From: Microbacterium suaedae
Lineage (GTDB): Bacteria; Actinomycetota; Actinomycetes; Actinomycetales; Microbacteriaceae
Direction of reading: 5' to 3'
NCBI RefSeq assembly: GCF_003254645.1
Contig: NZ_PNFD01000007.1
Coordinates: 1 to 53,263, forward strand
DNA length: 53,263 nt
Shown: one piece after another, positions 9,116 through 18,423 of the stretch
How the letters are laid out: the number at the start of each line of letters is the position of its first letter
Position numbering within the stretch: the stretch's first letter is position 1
Notes under the pieces: model-generated
The model's input: only the letters and a program-made list of their open reading frames with translations
Told to the model about the DNA's origin: nothing
Databases searched by the model: none
Program-made: the position numbers and the translations under genes

Positions 9116-10375
9116 TCATTCGCCGAACTGCTGCTGGGCGCTGTCGAGAACGTCGCTCATCGACCCCTGCCCGTTGTAGATGCTCACGAGCTCGGGCTGC
9201 ACGAACGTGCCGACCTTCGACCAGTTGTCGGATACGTGCTGTCCCTCGACGTTCGCGAACGCCGCCTCGAACACCTCGCGCACCTGCTCGCGGTACTCGT
9301 CGCCGATCGAGTCGAAGTACAGCGGCTGGCTCTCAGCGCGCGCCGGGTAGCTGCGGCCGGACGACGCAATGTAGTCCTGCGCGTCCGCGCTGAGCAGCGA
9401 ACCGAGCACCTTCAGCGCCGCTTCCTTGTTCTCGCAGGTCTTCGCGATCCCGTACCCCGAGCCGAGGATGAGACTGAGGTCGCCGTTGTCGCCGACGGGC
9501 AGCGGTGCGAGACCCGCGTTGAAGCCGGCCTCATTCTCGAGGTAGCCGACCGCGTTCCACGTGCCGTCGACAGCCATCGCGGCGTTCTCGCTCGTGAACT
9601 GGTTCTCGCCCCACCCGGTGTCCGATGCCGAGGCGACAGGGGCGGCGACGCCCAGGTCTGTCACGAGCCCCGCGTACCATTCGGCGGCCTCGACGAAGCC
9701 GGGATCCGTCAGCTGCAGGACGCCGTCCGCGGACACCGGCTGCGTGCCGGCCATCGCGATCGGCAGTGCCTGCCACTGGAAGTCGCCCATCCCGATCCCG
9801 AAGCCGTCCTTCCCTCCCGTGGTCGCCCCCTGCGCGATGCTCTCGAAATCGTCGAACGTCCATCCGATGCTCGGCGACGGGACGCCGGCCGACTCCAGCT
9901 GGTCGGCATTGAAGTACGTGAGCATCGTGGAGACGTCGAAGGGGAGCCCGTACATGACGCCCTTGTGCGTGAGGATCTCCGTGGCTCCCTCAGCGAAGTC
10001 GTCCTTCGCCAGGCCGGCGGTCTCAAGATCGGCGTCCGTGAGCTCGACGAAGCCGTCGGTATAGCCGGCGAGCATGCCGCTGTTCATACCGGTCACGCAC
10101 GCCATGTTCCCCGACGCCATATTCGTCGTGAGCTTCGTGAAGAAGTCGCCCCACGGAGCTGTGCGGAGCTCGACATCGAGATCCGGGTTCTGTTCGCGAA
10201 CGACATCGAGCTGGGCGTTGAGGGCGGCGGTGTCGTCCTCGGACCCGGCCCACATGTCGACGACGATCGTGTCGCCGTCTCCTCCGGCGCCGTCGCTCGG
10301 TCCGGAGCAACCGGTGAGCGCCGTTGCGGCGCCTGCCGTCACGGCCACCACCGCGACGAGGTGAGTCTTCTTCAT
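9116..10375 (-). CDS. Sugar ABC transporter substrate-binding lipoprotein
   Basis: A 419-residue family 1 extracellular solute-binding protein. The start at 10375 (MKKTHLV) is set by AGGAGG six bases upstream and by an immediate lipoprotein signal peptide with lipobox LTGC. The mature part has the usual features of the class: [12 protein letters not shown] near the N-terminus and a Trp-rich C-terminal lobe. It is the first gene of the fucosidase operon and would deliver fucosylated oligosaccharides or a similar sugar. The exact ligand is inferred only from the neighbouring GH29 enzyme. Confidence 0.92.
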   Translation of the reverse strand: MKKTHLVAVVAVTAGAATALTGCSGPSDGAGGDGDTIVVDMWAGSEDDTAALNAQLDVVREQNPDLDVELRTAPWGDFFTKLTTNMASGNMACVTGMNSGMLAGYTDGFVELTDADLETAGLAKDDFAEGATEILTHKGVMYGLPFDVSTMLTYFNADQLESAGVPSPSIGWTFDDFESIAQGATTGGKDGFGIGMGDFQWQALPIAMAGTQPVSADGVLQLTDPGFVEAAEWYAGLVTDLGVAAPVASASDTGWGENQFTSENAAMAVDGTWNAVGYLENEAGFNAGLAPLPVGDNGDLSLILGSGYGIAKTCENKEAALKVLGSLLSADAQDYIASSGRSYPARAESQPLYFDSIGDEYREQVREVFEAAFANVEGQHVSDNWSKVGTFVQPELVSIYNGQGSMSDVLDSAQQQFGE

Positions 10376-10400
10376 CGAATGCCTCCTCAGGCAGAGCGGC

Positions 10401-10426
10401 AACTTTTTACGTCTACGTAATAAGTT
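10401..10426. promoter_or_regulatory. 26-bp interrupted palindrome, probable repressor operator of the sugar operon
   Basis: The core TTACGTCTACGTAA (10407-10420) is a perfect inverted repeat around a CT centre. After one mismatched T:T pair the symmetry resumes with AACTT and AAGTT. It lies 26 bases above the start codon of the sugar-binding protein, between that gene and its likely promoter region (TATAGA is seen on the minus strand near 10440). LacI-family repressors commonly bind such sites; none is encoded in this window. Confidence 0.6.
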
Positions 10427-10609
10427 GTTGCGGGTTTCTATAGAAGTATTCCTATCAGAGATTCCCGGATCCACCAAGACATTGGTCGGATGTCTGAAGC
10501 GATGAATACGCGCGCGGCACCACCGGGGCGCGCGATGAACACTCAGAGATCGGACGCATGCGAGACGCGTCAACGAGGCACCGGCGACGCACGGCACCCG
10601 GAAACGAAG

Positions 10610-10635
10610 AAAACCCCTGGTAAACCAGGGGTTTT
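10610..10635 (-). terminator. Rho-independent terminator after tRNA-Ser(GCU)
   Basis: A perfect 11-bp stem (AAAACCCCTGG / CCAGGGGTTTT) with a TAAA loop begins three bases past the tRNA 3' end. Read on the minus strand it ends in a T-run, as expected for an intrinsic terminator. The A/T arms make it able to act in both directions. Confidence 0.85.
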
Positions 10636-10638
10636 CTA

Positions 10639-10730
10639 TGGCGGAGACGGGGGGATTTGAACCCCCGGTCGAGGTTTAGCCCGACCCTTCATTAGCAGTG
10701 AAGTCCGTTCGGCCGCTCCGGCACGTCTCC
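10639..10730 (-). tRNA. tRNA-Ser (anticodon GCU)
   Basis: The minus strand folds into a 92-base class II tRNA: acceptor GGAGACG/CGTCTCC, anticodon loop CTGCTAA, a long variable arm, the T-loop TTCAAAT, and an encoded CCA at 10639-10641. GCT reads serine codons AGC and AGU. A TAACAT hexamer at 10761-10766, about 30 bases upstream, is a candidate -10. A strong terminator follows. Confidence 0.95.
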
Positions 10731-10800
10731 TTGCGCCCGCTCTCGCAGGCACGTTTGTCAATGTTACCTGCTCGTCCGCGTCACGTCGAAACGAGGCGTG

Positions 10801-12069
10801 TCAGAACAATCCCTCCTGAGTTCCACAGCTGACCTCGTCGTCTGCATTGGAACCGCTGAGATTGCCCGGGAGGGGGACCTGGGTCGGGTTCGGCGTCGGC
10901 GTGCCCGTTGGCTCGACAGTCGGGTCGGGAGTCGGCTCGGGCGTCGCGTCGGGCTCGGGCTCTTCTCCGACGACGATCGGCTGATTCGCTTCGAGGGCCG
11001 CCGAGATCTGCGCCCACGCCGACTCGTCCTGGATGACCTTGTTGGCATCCGCGGGGTAGTCCAGGGCGGGCATCTGGATGAAGGCGTAGTCGGATGTCGG
11101 GACGCCCGACACCGCGCGAGCGATCGAGACGAGCGCCATGGGATCACTCGTCAGGCCCGACGAGAGTGTCGCGTTCTCGACGACGGCGTTCGACAGTCGC
11201 AGCAAGGCCCCGACGTCGCCGAGCGTCTCGTTGCTCACGAGTTTGCGCACGAGCGCACCCATATAGACCTGCTGGTTCCCGATTCGCGCGAGATCGGATC
11301 CGTCGCCGATGCTCTCGCGCACGCGCAAGAACTGGAGAGCCTCCATACCCGCGAGCGTGTGCTCCCCCGCGTCGAGAACGAGTCCCGTATGTTCGCGGTC
11401 CTCGATATCGTTCGCCACGCACACGTCGACACCACCGATCGCGTTGGTGATGTCGATCACGCCGCCCCACGTCATGAGCGCCGCGTGTCGGATCTCGAGA
11501 CCCGTGAGCTCCTCCGCCGTGTCAACGACGCACGGCAGCCCGCCTGTCCCGTACGCCTCGTTGAACGGTGCGACCGCGACGGGCCAGGTCTCGTTCCCAT
11601 CGATGTCGGTGCACGCCGGGCGAGACGTCATCATGTCGCGCGGAATCTGGATGACCGTGACGCTTCGCGGCTCGGCCGAGATGTGCACGATCATGTTGAC
11701 GTCGTTGAGCTGCTCCTCGTACGAATCCTTCTGCCTCTCGGCCATCTCCTCCGTACAGCGCCCGCCGAAGTCGTCGAGCCAGTCCTCTTCGCACTTGTCG
11801 ATGCCGGTCACAAGGATGTTGACGGCCTCGTTCGGCAGCACATCGACCTCGGGCGGGTCGGTGTCCTGCCCCTCGAGGGTGACGGAGTTGCCGCGCAGCG
11901 TGCTCGTGAGGTCGGTGTACGCGTAGGCGCCGACGCCGACCACCGCGACGAGTGCCGCCGAGACGATGAAGGCGAGCGCCTTGACCCCCTGTGCGAGGAA
12001 GCCCGGCGACCGCAGCTTCGTGTGGCGCGCGATCGGACCACGCACGCCGTGCCTCGGAGTTCTGCTCAC
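10801..12069 (-). CDS. LCP (LytR-CpsA-Psr) family wall-polymer transferase
   Basis: A membrane-anchored LCP protein, which moves lipid-linked glycopolymers onto peptidoglycan outside the cell. After a basic N-terminus there is one membrane segment (about residues 27-50), then the LCP domain with VNILVTGIDK, the Arg-rich IQIPRDMM motif and NAIGGVDVCV, LDAGEHTLAGMEALQFLRVR. The C-terminus is a Pro/Thr/Glu tail that may span the wall. GTG at 12069 (VSRTPRHG, 422 residues) is favoured by AGGAAGG six bases upstream; ATG at 12087 is an alternative that comes within 14 bases of tRNA-Ser. Confidence 0.88.
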   Translation of the reverse strand: MSRTPRHGVRGPIARHTKLRSPGFLAQGVKALAFIVSAALVAVVGVGAYAYTDLTSTLRGNSVTLEGQDTDPPEVDVLPNEAVNILVTGIDKCEEDWLDDFGGRCTEEMAERQKDSYEEQLNDVNMIVHISAEPRSVTVIQIPRDMMTSRPACTDIDGNETWPVAVAPFNEAYGTGGLPCVVDTAEELTGLEIRHAALMTWGGVIDITNAIGGVDVCVANDIEDREHTGLVLDAGEHTLAGMEALQFLRVRESIGDGSDLARIGNQQVYMGALVRKLVSNETLGDVGALLRLSNAVVENATLSSGLTSDPMALVSIARAVSGVPTSDYAFIQMPALDYPADANKVIQDESAWAQISAALEANQPIVVGEEPEPDATPEPTPDPTVEPTGTPTPNPTQVPLPGNLSGSNADDEVSCGTQEGLF

Positions 12070-12101
12070 ACGCACCCTTCCTGGCATACCGAACTATCCA
12101 G

Positions 12102-12186
12102 CGGAGGGTGTGGGATTCGAACCCACGAAGCATTGCTGCTTGCTGGTTTTCAAGACCAGATCCTTCGGCCGCTCGGACAACCCTCC
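12102..12186 (-). tRNA. tRNA-Ser (anticodon UGA)
   Basis: The minus strand gives an 85-base class II tRNA: acceptor GGAGGGT/ACCCTCC, anticodon loop CTTGAAA, long variable arm and T-loop TTCGAAT. TGA reads UCA and related serine codons. CCA is not encoded. The 3' end lies only 14-32 bases from the LCP start, with no terminator between. Confidence 0.95.
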
Positions 12187-12281
12187 GTGGCCGACAGCTG
12201 TCTGCCGACCGCGCCCGATTGTAGCCGAGGAACGTATGTGCGATTCTCCACGGCGCACCAACGGGCGCCGGGTGCGTCGAA

Positions 12282-13115
12282 TCAGTCGCCCAAGATCTCG
12301 GCGAGAGCCTGCGCGACGCCGCCTTCGTGCACCGTGCCGGTCACGCGCGACGCATGCACGAGCACCTCGTCTACAGCCTGTCCCATCACGACGGCCTCTC
12401 CCCCACCCGTTCGCGCCCAGTCGAGCATCTGGATGTCGTTGCGCCCGTCGCCGATCACGACCGCCCGATCGCGAGCGATGCCGAGCATCTCTCGCACCTG
12501 CTCGAGGGCCGTCGACTTGTCGATGCCCTCCGGCGCGATGTCGAGCCACGCCGACCAGCCAACGGCGTAGGTCACCTGGTGCAGGCCCAGACCCTCCACG
12601 AAGTCGACGAACTCGCCGCTCTCGTGCGCAGGAGAGACGACCACGACACGCGTGACCTCCCACTCCTTCATCTCCGCGATATCGACATGGCGCGCGCCCG
12701 GGCTGGAGAGGTCCCAGTCGTCCATGTAGTTGTTGAACAGGCGGGTGCCGTCACCGAGCTCGACCATGTAGTTCGCGTCGGGCAGGTGCTGCTCGAGCCG
12801 CGTGAGCACATCGGTCGGGTCGAAGGTCTCGATCGTGTGGCGGCGATACGCCGTCGGCTGCGACGCGTCGCGCTCCATGATCGTCGCGCCGTTGGCCGTG
12901 ACCACGTACTCGGGGTCGATCCCGAGCCCGTCGAGCACGTGGTGTGTCGACTCCCAGCTGCGTCCTGTCGCGAGCGTGACGATGTGACCGCTGTCGGCGG
13001 CCCGGCGCACGGCTTCGGGCACACCCGGGCTGAAGCTCCCGTCCTCGAACATCACCGTGCCGTCGACGTCAAGCGCGATCAACCGACGCTCGCCGTCCGA
13101 GGCGCCCTGCGTCAT
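12282..13115 (-). CDS. HAD-superfamily hydrolase (Cof/IIB type)
   Basis: A 277-residue phosphatase-like protein. Motif I is [12 protein letters not shown] (nucleophile Asp in DVDGT), motif II is TLATGRSW, and motif IV is [12 protein letters not shown]; the central cap is of the Cof (IIB) size. Such enzymes dephosphorylate sugar phosphates or cofactors, and the substrate is not predictable here. Its ATG overlaps the serS stop by four bases (ATGA), so it is coupled to serS. Confidence 0.9.
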   Translation of the reverse strand: MTQGASDGERRLIALDVDGTVMFEDGSFSPGVPEAVRRAADSGHIVTLATGRSWESTHHVLDGLGIDPEYVVTANGATIMERDASQPTAYRRHTIETFDPTDVLTRLEQHLPDANYMVELGDGTRLFNNYMDDWDLSSPGARHVDIAEMKEWEVTRVVVVSPAHESGEFVDFVEGLGLHQVTYAVGWSAWLDIAPEGIDKSTALEQVREMLGIARDRAVVIGDGRNDIQMLDWARTGGGEAVVMGQAVDEVLVHASRVTGTVHEGGVAQALAEILGD

Positions 13116-14383
13116 CGAATGGGCTCCAGCACCTCGAGGCCACCGAGGTAGGGGCGCAGCGGTGCGGGTACGACGACCGATCCATCGGCCTGCTGATGTG
13201 TCTCGAGGAGCGCGACGATCCAGCGAGTCGTCGCGAGCGTGCCGTTGAGGGTGGCAACGGGCTGGGTTCTACCGCCCTCCTCCGGACGATGCCGAATGTC
13301 GAGGCGCCGCGCCTGATAGGTCGTGCAGTTCGAGGTGGAGGTCAGCTCGCGGTAGGCCCCCTGCGTCGGCACCCACGCCTCGGTGTCGTACTTGCGTGCG
13401 GCGCTCGATCCGAGATCGCCCGCCGCCACGTCGATCACCCGATAGGCGAGGCCGAGCGACGACAGCATCCGCTCCTCGAGCGCGAGCAGCCGCTCGTGCT
13501 CCTGCTCGGCCTGCGCGGGATCGCAGTAGACGAACATCTCGAGCTTGTTGAACTGGTGCACGCGGATGATGCCGCGGGTGTCCTTGCCGTGCGAGCCGGC
13601 CTCGCGCCGGTAGCAGGTCGACCAGCCCGCGTACTTCACGGATCCGCTCTCGGGGAAGGTGAGGATCTCGTCCTGGTGGTACCCGGCGAGCGCGACCTCG
13701 CTCGTACCCACGAGGTAGAGGTCGTCCTCCCCCAGGTGGTAGATCTCGTCGGAGTGCTCGCCGAGGAAGCCGGTTCCAGCCATGACCTCGGGACGGACGA
13801 GCGTCGGCGTGATCATCGGGGTGAAGTCGTTCTCGAGCGCCGTGGCCAGCGCGTAGTTCATGAGGGCGAGTTCAAGGCGGGCGCCGACGCCCTTCAGGAA
13901 GTAGAAGCGGGAGCCCGACACCTTCGCGCCGCGTTCCATGTCGATCGCTCCGAGCATCTCGCCGAGCTCGAGGTGGTCGCGCGGCGTGAAATCGAACGAC
14001 GGGATCTCGCCGACCTCCCGCAGTGTCACGAAGTTCTCCTCGCCCCCCACCGGGACGCCGTCGAGGACGACGTTCTCGATCCGGTCGACGGCTGCGCGGT
14101 ACGCCTGTTCGGCCTCGGTCGCGGCGGCCTGCGCCTCCTTGACCCGCCCCGCCAGTTCCTTCGCCTGGGCGACGAGCGCGGGCTTGTCCTCCTTCGAGGC
14201 CTTCGCGACCGTCTTCCCGAATGCGTTCTGCTCCGCACGGAGCTCCTCGAACGCTGTCAGCGCCTCGCGACGAGAGGCCTCCGCAGCGATCGCGGCGTCG
14301 ACCGTGTCGGGCGAGCTGCCGCGCGCGATCTGCGACTGCTTGACGGCCTCGGGGTTTTCGCGAAGAAGAGCGGGATCGATCAC
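13112..14383 (-). CDS. serS: Serine--tRNA ligase
   Basis: A 423-residue class II synthetase that charges tRNA-Ser; three such functions meet in this stretch because two tRNA-Ser genes lie within 4 kb. The N-terminal coiled-coil arm (about residues 25-100) is rich in Ala/Glu/Lys, followed by [12 protein letters not shown], motif 2 ([20 protein letters not shown]) and motif 3 ([12 protein letters not shown]). The start is GTG at 14383, with TAGACT six bases upstream and no ribosome site, suggesting a leaderless mRNA. It is the first gene of serS-HAD. Confidence 0.97.
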   Translation of the reverse strand: MIDPALLRENPEAVKQSQIARGSSPDTVDAAIAAEASRREALTAFEELRAEQNAFGKTVAKASKEDKPALVAQAKELAGRVKEAQAAATEAEQAYRAAVDRIENVVLDGVPVGGEENFVTLREVGEIPSFDFTPRDHLELGEMLGAIDMERGAKVSGSRFYFLKGVGARLELALMNYALATALENDFTPMITPTLVRPEVMAGTGFLGEHSDEIYHLGEDDLYLVGTSEVALAGYHQDEILTFPESGSVKYAGWSTCYRREAGSHGKDTRGIIRVHQFNKLEMFVYCDPAQAEQEHERLLALEERMLSSLGLAYRVIDVAAGDLGSSAARKYDTEAWVPTQGAYRELTSTSNCTTYQARRLDIRHRPEEGGRTQPVATLNGTLATTRWIVALLETHQQADGSVVVPAPLRPYLGGLEVLEPIR

Positions 14384-14424
14384 GCGTCAAGTCTATGCGC
14401 GCGCCCGGGTCATAGAGTGATCGC
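14384..14424. promoter_or_regulatory. Interlocked divergent leaderless promoters of serS and the lipid kinase gene
   Basis: On the minus strand TAGACT (14390-14395) is followed by six bases and the serS GTG. On the plus strand TAGAGT (14413-14418) is followed by six bases and the kinase ATG. The two hexamers are 17 bases apart, so each sits at the other's -35 position. RNA polymerase could not occupy both at once. Activity is inferred. Confidence 0.65.
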
Positions 14425-15429
14425 ATGGGGGATCGCCGGGACGCACCACGCAGGGCCGCCCTCGTCTTCAACCCCGTGAAGGTCCGCAGCGCGTCCGCCC
14501 TACGCGCGGACGTCGCGAATCAGTCGGCGCGCGCCGGGTACCGGGAGCCGCTGATCCTCGAGACGAGCGTCGAGGATCCGGGGCAGGGTGCGACGCGACG
14601 CGCGCTCGAGGCCGGCGCGAGCGTCGTGCTCGTCGCGGGCGGCGACGGAACCGTGCGCGCCGTCTCGGAGGCGATGCGCGGATCGGGTGTGCCGCTCGCG
14701 ATCGTGCCGAGCGGGACGGGCAACCTGCTCGCCCGCAATCTTCGCCTCCCCCTCGACGCGCCGGATCCGATGGTGCGGGCTGCCTTCGACGGCGACACCA
14801 TCGATGTCGACATCGGCGTCGCGACGGTCACGCGCGTCTCGGGCGAGCAGGAGGCCCACGCCTTCGTCGTCATGGCGGGAATGGGACTCGATGCCGCGAT
14901 GATCGCGAACACGAATCCTCGGATGAAGAAGCAGCTCGGGTGGGTGGCGTACGTCGACGGTGCCGCGCGATCGCTCCCGGCGTCGGCGCCGTTCCGCATC
15001 GCATACCAGTTCGAGGGGCGCAGCCTGCACTCCGCGAAGGTGCACAGCGTGCTGTTCGCGAACTGCGGCGCACTTCCCGCCGGCATCGATCTTGTGCCGG
15101 GCGCGCGCATCGACGACGGGCAGCTGGATGTCGCGCTGATCCAGCCGGCAGGCCCGTTCGGATGGATCGGCGTGTGGCGCAAGCTGTGGTGGGACAACTC
15201 GGTGCTGCGTCGCTTCCGACTCGGCCGTCGCGTCGTCGAGCGCACGCGCAATCAGTCGATCCGCTACTTGACGGGTGAGCGCATCGAGGCGGCGAGCCCC
15301 TCGCCGCAGCCCGTGGAGCTCGACGGCGACGAGTTCGGCGACGCCGCGCGGATCCGCTGCGAGATCGACCGCGGAGGCCTGCGCGTCGCCGTGCCGCGCG
15401 GGCACGCGCTCACTGCAGGGCGCTCGTGA
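14425..15429 (+). CDS. Diacylglycerol/lipid kinase family protein (DagK catalytic domain)
   Basis: A 334-residue cytoplasmic kinase of the DagK/YegS class. The nucleotide-binding motif GGDGTVRAVSEA lies near residue 72 and the second motif IVPSGTGNLLARN near 93. The C-terminal half has the beta-sandwich signature ending in VELDGDEFG. It likely phosphorylates a lipid alcohol such as diacylglycerol or undecaprenol; the substrate is not certain. It ends 20 bases inside the convergent cardiolipin synthase gene, another lipid enzyme. A leaderless promoter is proposed upstream. Confidence 0.88.
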   Translation: MGDRRDAPRRAALVFNPVKVRSASALRADVANQSARAGYREPLILETSVEDPGQGATRRALEAGASVVLVAGGDGTVRAVSEAMRGSGVPLAIVPSGTGNLLARNLRLPLDAPDPMVRAAFDGDTIDVDIGVATVTRVSGEQEAHAFVVMAGMGLDAAMIANTNPRMKKQLGWVAYVDGAARSLPASAPFRIAYQFEGRSLHSAKVHSVLFANCGALPAGIDLVPGARIDDGQLDVALIQPAGPFGWIGVWRKLWWDNSVLRRFRLGRRVVERTRNQSIRYLTGERIEAASPSPQPVELDGDEFGDAARIRCEIDRGGLRVAVPRGHALTAGRS

Positions 15430-16870
15430 GCCGCGCGAGATTGTCGAGGGCGCGCGACCGGAGCGGCTGACGCCGCCATTCCTCGAGCGTCAGCTCGCGG
15501 CTGCGCGATCGGTAGTCGTCTTCGACCGCCCGCACCTGTTCAACGAACTCCGCGCCGCGCACGAGAAGGGACACCTCGAAGTTGAGGCCGAACGAGCGCA
15601 TGTCCATGTTGCTCGACCCGATGACCGCCGTCTCGTCGTCGATCGTGAGCGACTTCGTATGGAGGATGTACGGCTCTTCGTACATCCAGATCCGCACGCC
15701 CATGCGCAGCAGATCCTCGTAGTAGCTGCGCTGCGCGTGATAGACGAGCGCTTGATCGCTCGTCTCGCTCACGAACAGGTCGACGCGCACACCGCGCGAG
15801 CAGGCGGCCGCGACCGCGCGCAGCAGCGCCTCATCGGGCACGAAGTACGGGCTCACCATGATGGCCTGATCGTGCGCCGCGTACAGCAGGCTGAGGAACA
15901 GCTGCAGATTGTTCTCGTTCTCGAAGCCGGGGCCCGACGGCACGACCTGGCAGTCGAAGTCGTCGCTTCCCGGGATCTCCTCGGAGAGATCGATGCCGTC
16001 CGGAATCTCACCCGTCTCGCTGTAGTAGTCGGTGAGGAACACGGCGTCGATCGACCGCACAACGGGGCCGTCGAGGCGCACCATGAGGTCGACCCACTGC
16101 AGGCCGCGGCGGATGTTCTTCGGGACGTTGTACGAGGGATCCGTGAGGTTCTGGGACCCGATGAAGGCCACCTCGCCGTCAATGACGACGAGCTTGCGGT
16201 GGTTGCGCAGATCGGGGCGCTGGAACTTGCGGGACAGCGGCTGGAGAGGGAGCAGGAAACGCCAATCGGCGCCCATCTGCGTGAGCCGTTCCTTGGTCTG
16301 TCGGTGGAGCGGCTTGGAGAGGTTCGCCCAGTGGTCCATGAGTACGCGGACGGCGACGCCCCGCTCGATCGCCTCCTCGAGCGCGCGGAAGAAATCGTCG
16401 GTCGCCGCGTCGGACTTCAGGATGTAGAACTCGACGTGCACATACCGCTTGGCCTGACGGATCTCGGCCGTCATCGCGTCGATGCTGTCCTGATACCCCG
16501 AGATGAGGCGCGCGCCGTTGTCACCCGACAGCGGCAGCGCGCCGAGCTCGCGGTTCATCCGGACGATCGGCTCGAACCAGGCAGGCGGGTTCGGAAGCAG
16601 CGTGCCGAGCTCGAGATGCTCGTTGGCGTCGCGAAGGAACTCGTTGACCTCCGCCTGCACCTCGCGGCGCTTCTTCGGAAGGCGCGGATTGCCGATGAGC
16701 AGGAAGAAGAGCACCCCGGGAACGGGGAGGAAGAAGATGAGCAGCAGCCAGGCCATCGCCGAAGTGGGGCGCCGCCCGGGCGGCACGAACATGATCGCCG
16801 TGAGGCGGATCACCATGTCGACGATGAAGACGAATCCCGCCCACGCCGTCGACCACGAGAACCAATCCAC
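15410..16870 (-). CDS. cls: Cardiolipin synthase, phospholipase D family
   Basis: A 486-residue membrane phosphatidyltransferase that makes cardiolipin from phosphatidylglycerol. Two hydrophobic segments occupy about residues 8-28 and 38-60 (PLDc_N). Two HKD motifs are intact: His224-Lys226-Asp231 in NHRKLVVIDGEVAFIGSQN and His404-Lys406-Asp411 in HTKSLTIDDETAVIGSSN. The start is GTG at 16870 behind a G-rich AGGGGGAG. Its last 20 bases overlap the end of the convergent lipid kinase gene. Confidence 0.95.
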   Translation of the reverse strand: MDWFSWSTAWAGFVFIVDMVIRLTAIMFVPPGRRPTSAMAWLLLIFFLPVPGVLFFLLIGNPRLPKKRREVQAEVNEFLRDANEHLELGTLLPNPPAWFEPIVRMNRELGALPLSGDNGARLISGYQDSIDAMTAEIRQAKRYVHVEFYILKSDAATDDFFRALEEAIERGVAVRVLMDHWANLSKPLHRQTKERLTQMGADWRFLLPLQPLSRKFQRPDLRNHRKLVVIDGEVAFIGSQNLTDPSYNVPKNIRRGLQWVDLMVRLDGPVVRSIDAVFLTDYYSETGEIPDGIDLSEEIPGSDDFDCQVVPSGPGFENENNLQLFLSLLYAAHDQAIMVSPYFVPDEALLRAVAAACSRGVRVDLFVSETSDQALVYHAQRSYYEDLLRMGVRIWMYEEPYILHTKSLTIDDETAVIGSSNMDMRSFGLNFEVSLLVRGAEFVEQVRAVEDDYRSRSRELTLEEWRRQPLRSRALDNLARLTSALQ

Positions 16871-16915
16871 CGCTCCCCCTTCGCGCTCTTCCGCAAGCCT
16901 AGAGGCTCGGAGGAG

Positions 16916-17107
16916 TCAGCTGTCGTGGGGCGGGGTTCGTTCGGCGGCCTGAGCGCGCTTGGCCCGCTCGGCGGCCTCGATCTCGGAGTAGACGCGACGT
17001 TCGGTTCGGTCGAAGGTCAGGATGCTGCGGAGGATCCAGAAGAACAGCACCGCGATGACGATCGTCGGCGCGACGGACCATGCCGCTGCCACCCAGTACT
17101 CATCCAC
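16916..17107 (-). CDS. Small single-pass membrane protein, function unknown
   Basis: A 63-residue protein beginning VDEYWVAAAW: a short outside N-terminus, one membrane helix (about residues 9-30, IVIAVLFFWILRSIL) and a basic/acidic amphipathic tail (SEIEAAERAKRAQAAER). The GTG start is chosen because TACAAT (17114-17119) ends exactly six bases before it, a leaderless promoter layout. The frame remains open far upstream but reads as an antisense shadow of the DUF4192 gene. It lies 45 bases upstream of cls in the same direction. Not recognised as a named family. Confidence 0.65.
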   Translation of the reverse strand: MDEYWVAAAWSVAPTIVIAVLFFWILRSILTFDRTERRVYSEIEAAERAKRAQAAERTPPHDS

Positions 17108-17119
17108 ACGGCCATTGTA
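17108..17119 (-). promoter_or_regulatory. Leaderless -10 (TACAAT) of the small membrane protein
   Basis: Minus-strand TACAAT at 17114-17119, then GGCCGT, then the GTG. A weak GGCACA lies 17 bases further upstream as a possible -35. Confidence 0.5.
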
Positions 17120-17254
17120 CGGGGGCGCGCCTGCCGTGTGCCTGAGGGCGAGGCCCGCCTCCCGCCCGGGGGTCAACGTGTCCACAGCTTCGATCCCGCG
17201 GTCCGGCCTGTGGAGAACTGTCCCTTCGCGAACTGAGCCCGCGAGCATCGGACC

Positions 17255-18406
17255 ATGCCCGAGAAGATCCGTGCCTCGTCCCCCGCCCACCTGCTCGCCC
17301 TCCTTCCCCACCTGCTCGGCTACACCCCGCGCGAGAGTCTGCTTCTCGTGCCCCTGTCGAAGGGCACGACGTGCGGTGTGCTCCGCATCGATCTGCCCGC
17401 CCCGGACGACGTCGAGCAGGTCGCCACGACCGCCGTCGGTCACGTCTGCAGATTGCCCGAGGCCGACGCGCTCATCGCCGCCGTCTACACGGACAGCCCT
17501 CTGCGCGACGGCGCGGGCGTCGCGTACGACGCCCTCGCGCTCGCAGTCTCGGACCGCGCCGAGGCCTGCGGCCTGCGTGTCGTCGACGAGCTGTGCGTCG
17601 GGGCCGACGGCTGGACGCCGTACCCGAGCGGCGAGTTGAGACCCCTCTCCGAGATCACCCGCGCCGACCCGTATCCCGATCGCCCGGTGGCCCGTGCACA
17701 GAACGATGGCGTGGACGTCATACGCGCTGACGCCGCCGACCGCGCACCGATCGCGCGGCATCTCCGCACGCTCGCCCAGTTGCCCCACGACGCATTCCAG
17801 CGACATGCTGGCGGCGATCGCGCGATGACGTCCGACGAAGCCCTCGACGCCGAGCTCGCCGCGTTCGACGCCGACCCGCGCGGGTTCTTCGACGGAGCCG
17901 CCGAGTCATCAGACGAAGCGTCCGCGGCACGTGCCGCGGTATGGATGTGGGCGCTGCACAGCCCCGCCCTGCGAGACGTCGTGTTCACGCAGTGGACGGG
18001 CGGCGCCGAGGAGGCGAGCCGCGCCTGCGCATGGCAGCGGCGCTGGCGGGCCGGCGAAGCGGATGAACCCGACTTCCCCGTCCGGCTCGCGGGCGAAGGA
18101 TCCCGACCGGACTCCGAGCGACTGCGCGCGGCACGCACGTTCGTCCGCGCGCTCGCCTCACGAGCTCCCGACACCCACCTCGGCGTCTGCTTGGCAGTGT
18201 GCGGCTGGCTGTCGTGGGCGGTCGGAAACGCGACGCACGCGGCCGAGTACGCCGCGCGCGCCATCGACGTCGATCCGAGTTGCACGCTCGCGCGCCTCAT
18301 CGCGGCTCTGACCGACGAAGGGCTGCTGCCCGGCTGGGCCTACGACCCTCAGGGCACGACCGAATCGCCCGCACGAGAACACTCGTCCGGTGCGGCGGCG
18401 TGGTGA
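17255..18406 (+). CDS. DUF4192 family protein
   Basis: A 383-residue protein of unknown function common in actinobacteria. The N-terminus matches the family well: SSPAHLLALLPHLLGYTPRESLLLVPL, followed by conversion-style segments RIDLPAPDD and ALIAAVYTDS. The C-terminus contains TPR-like helices around WAVGNATHAAEYAARAIDVDPSC. No signal peptide or membrane helix is seen. It stands alone and is convergent with lysS, with only 17 bases between stops. GAGCAT six bases above the ATG is a weak leaderless -10. Confidence 0.88.
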   Translation: MPEKIRASSPAHLLALLPHLLGYTPRESLLLVPLSKGTTCGVLRIDLPAPDDVEQVATTAVGHVCRLPEADALIAAVYTDSPLRDGAGVAYDALALAVSDRAEACGLRVVDELCVGADGWTPYPSGELRPLSEITRADPYPDRPVARAQNDGVDVIRADAADRAPIARHLRTLAQLPHDAFQRHAGGDRAMTSDEALDAELAAFDADPRGFFDGAAESSDEASAARAAVWMWALHSPALRDVVFTQWTGGAEEASRACAWQRRWRAGEADEPDFPVRLAGEGSRPDSERLRAARTFVRALASRAPDTHLGVCLAVCGWLSWAVGNATHAAEYAARAIDVDPSCTLARLIAALTDEGLLPGWAYDPQGTTESPAREHSSGAAAW

Positions 18407-18423
18407 GTCGCCGCCGCGCGCGA

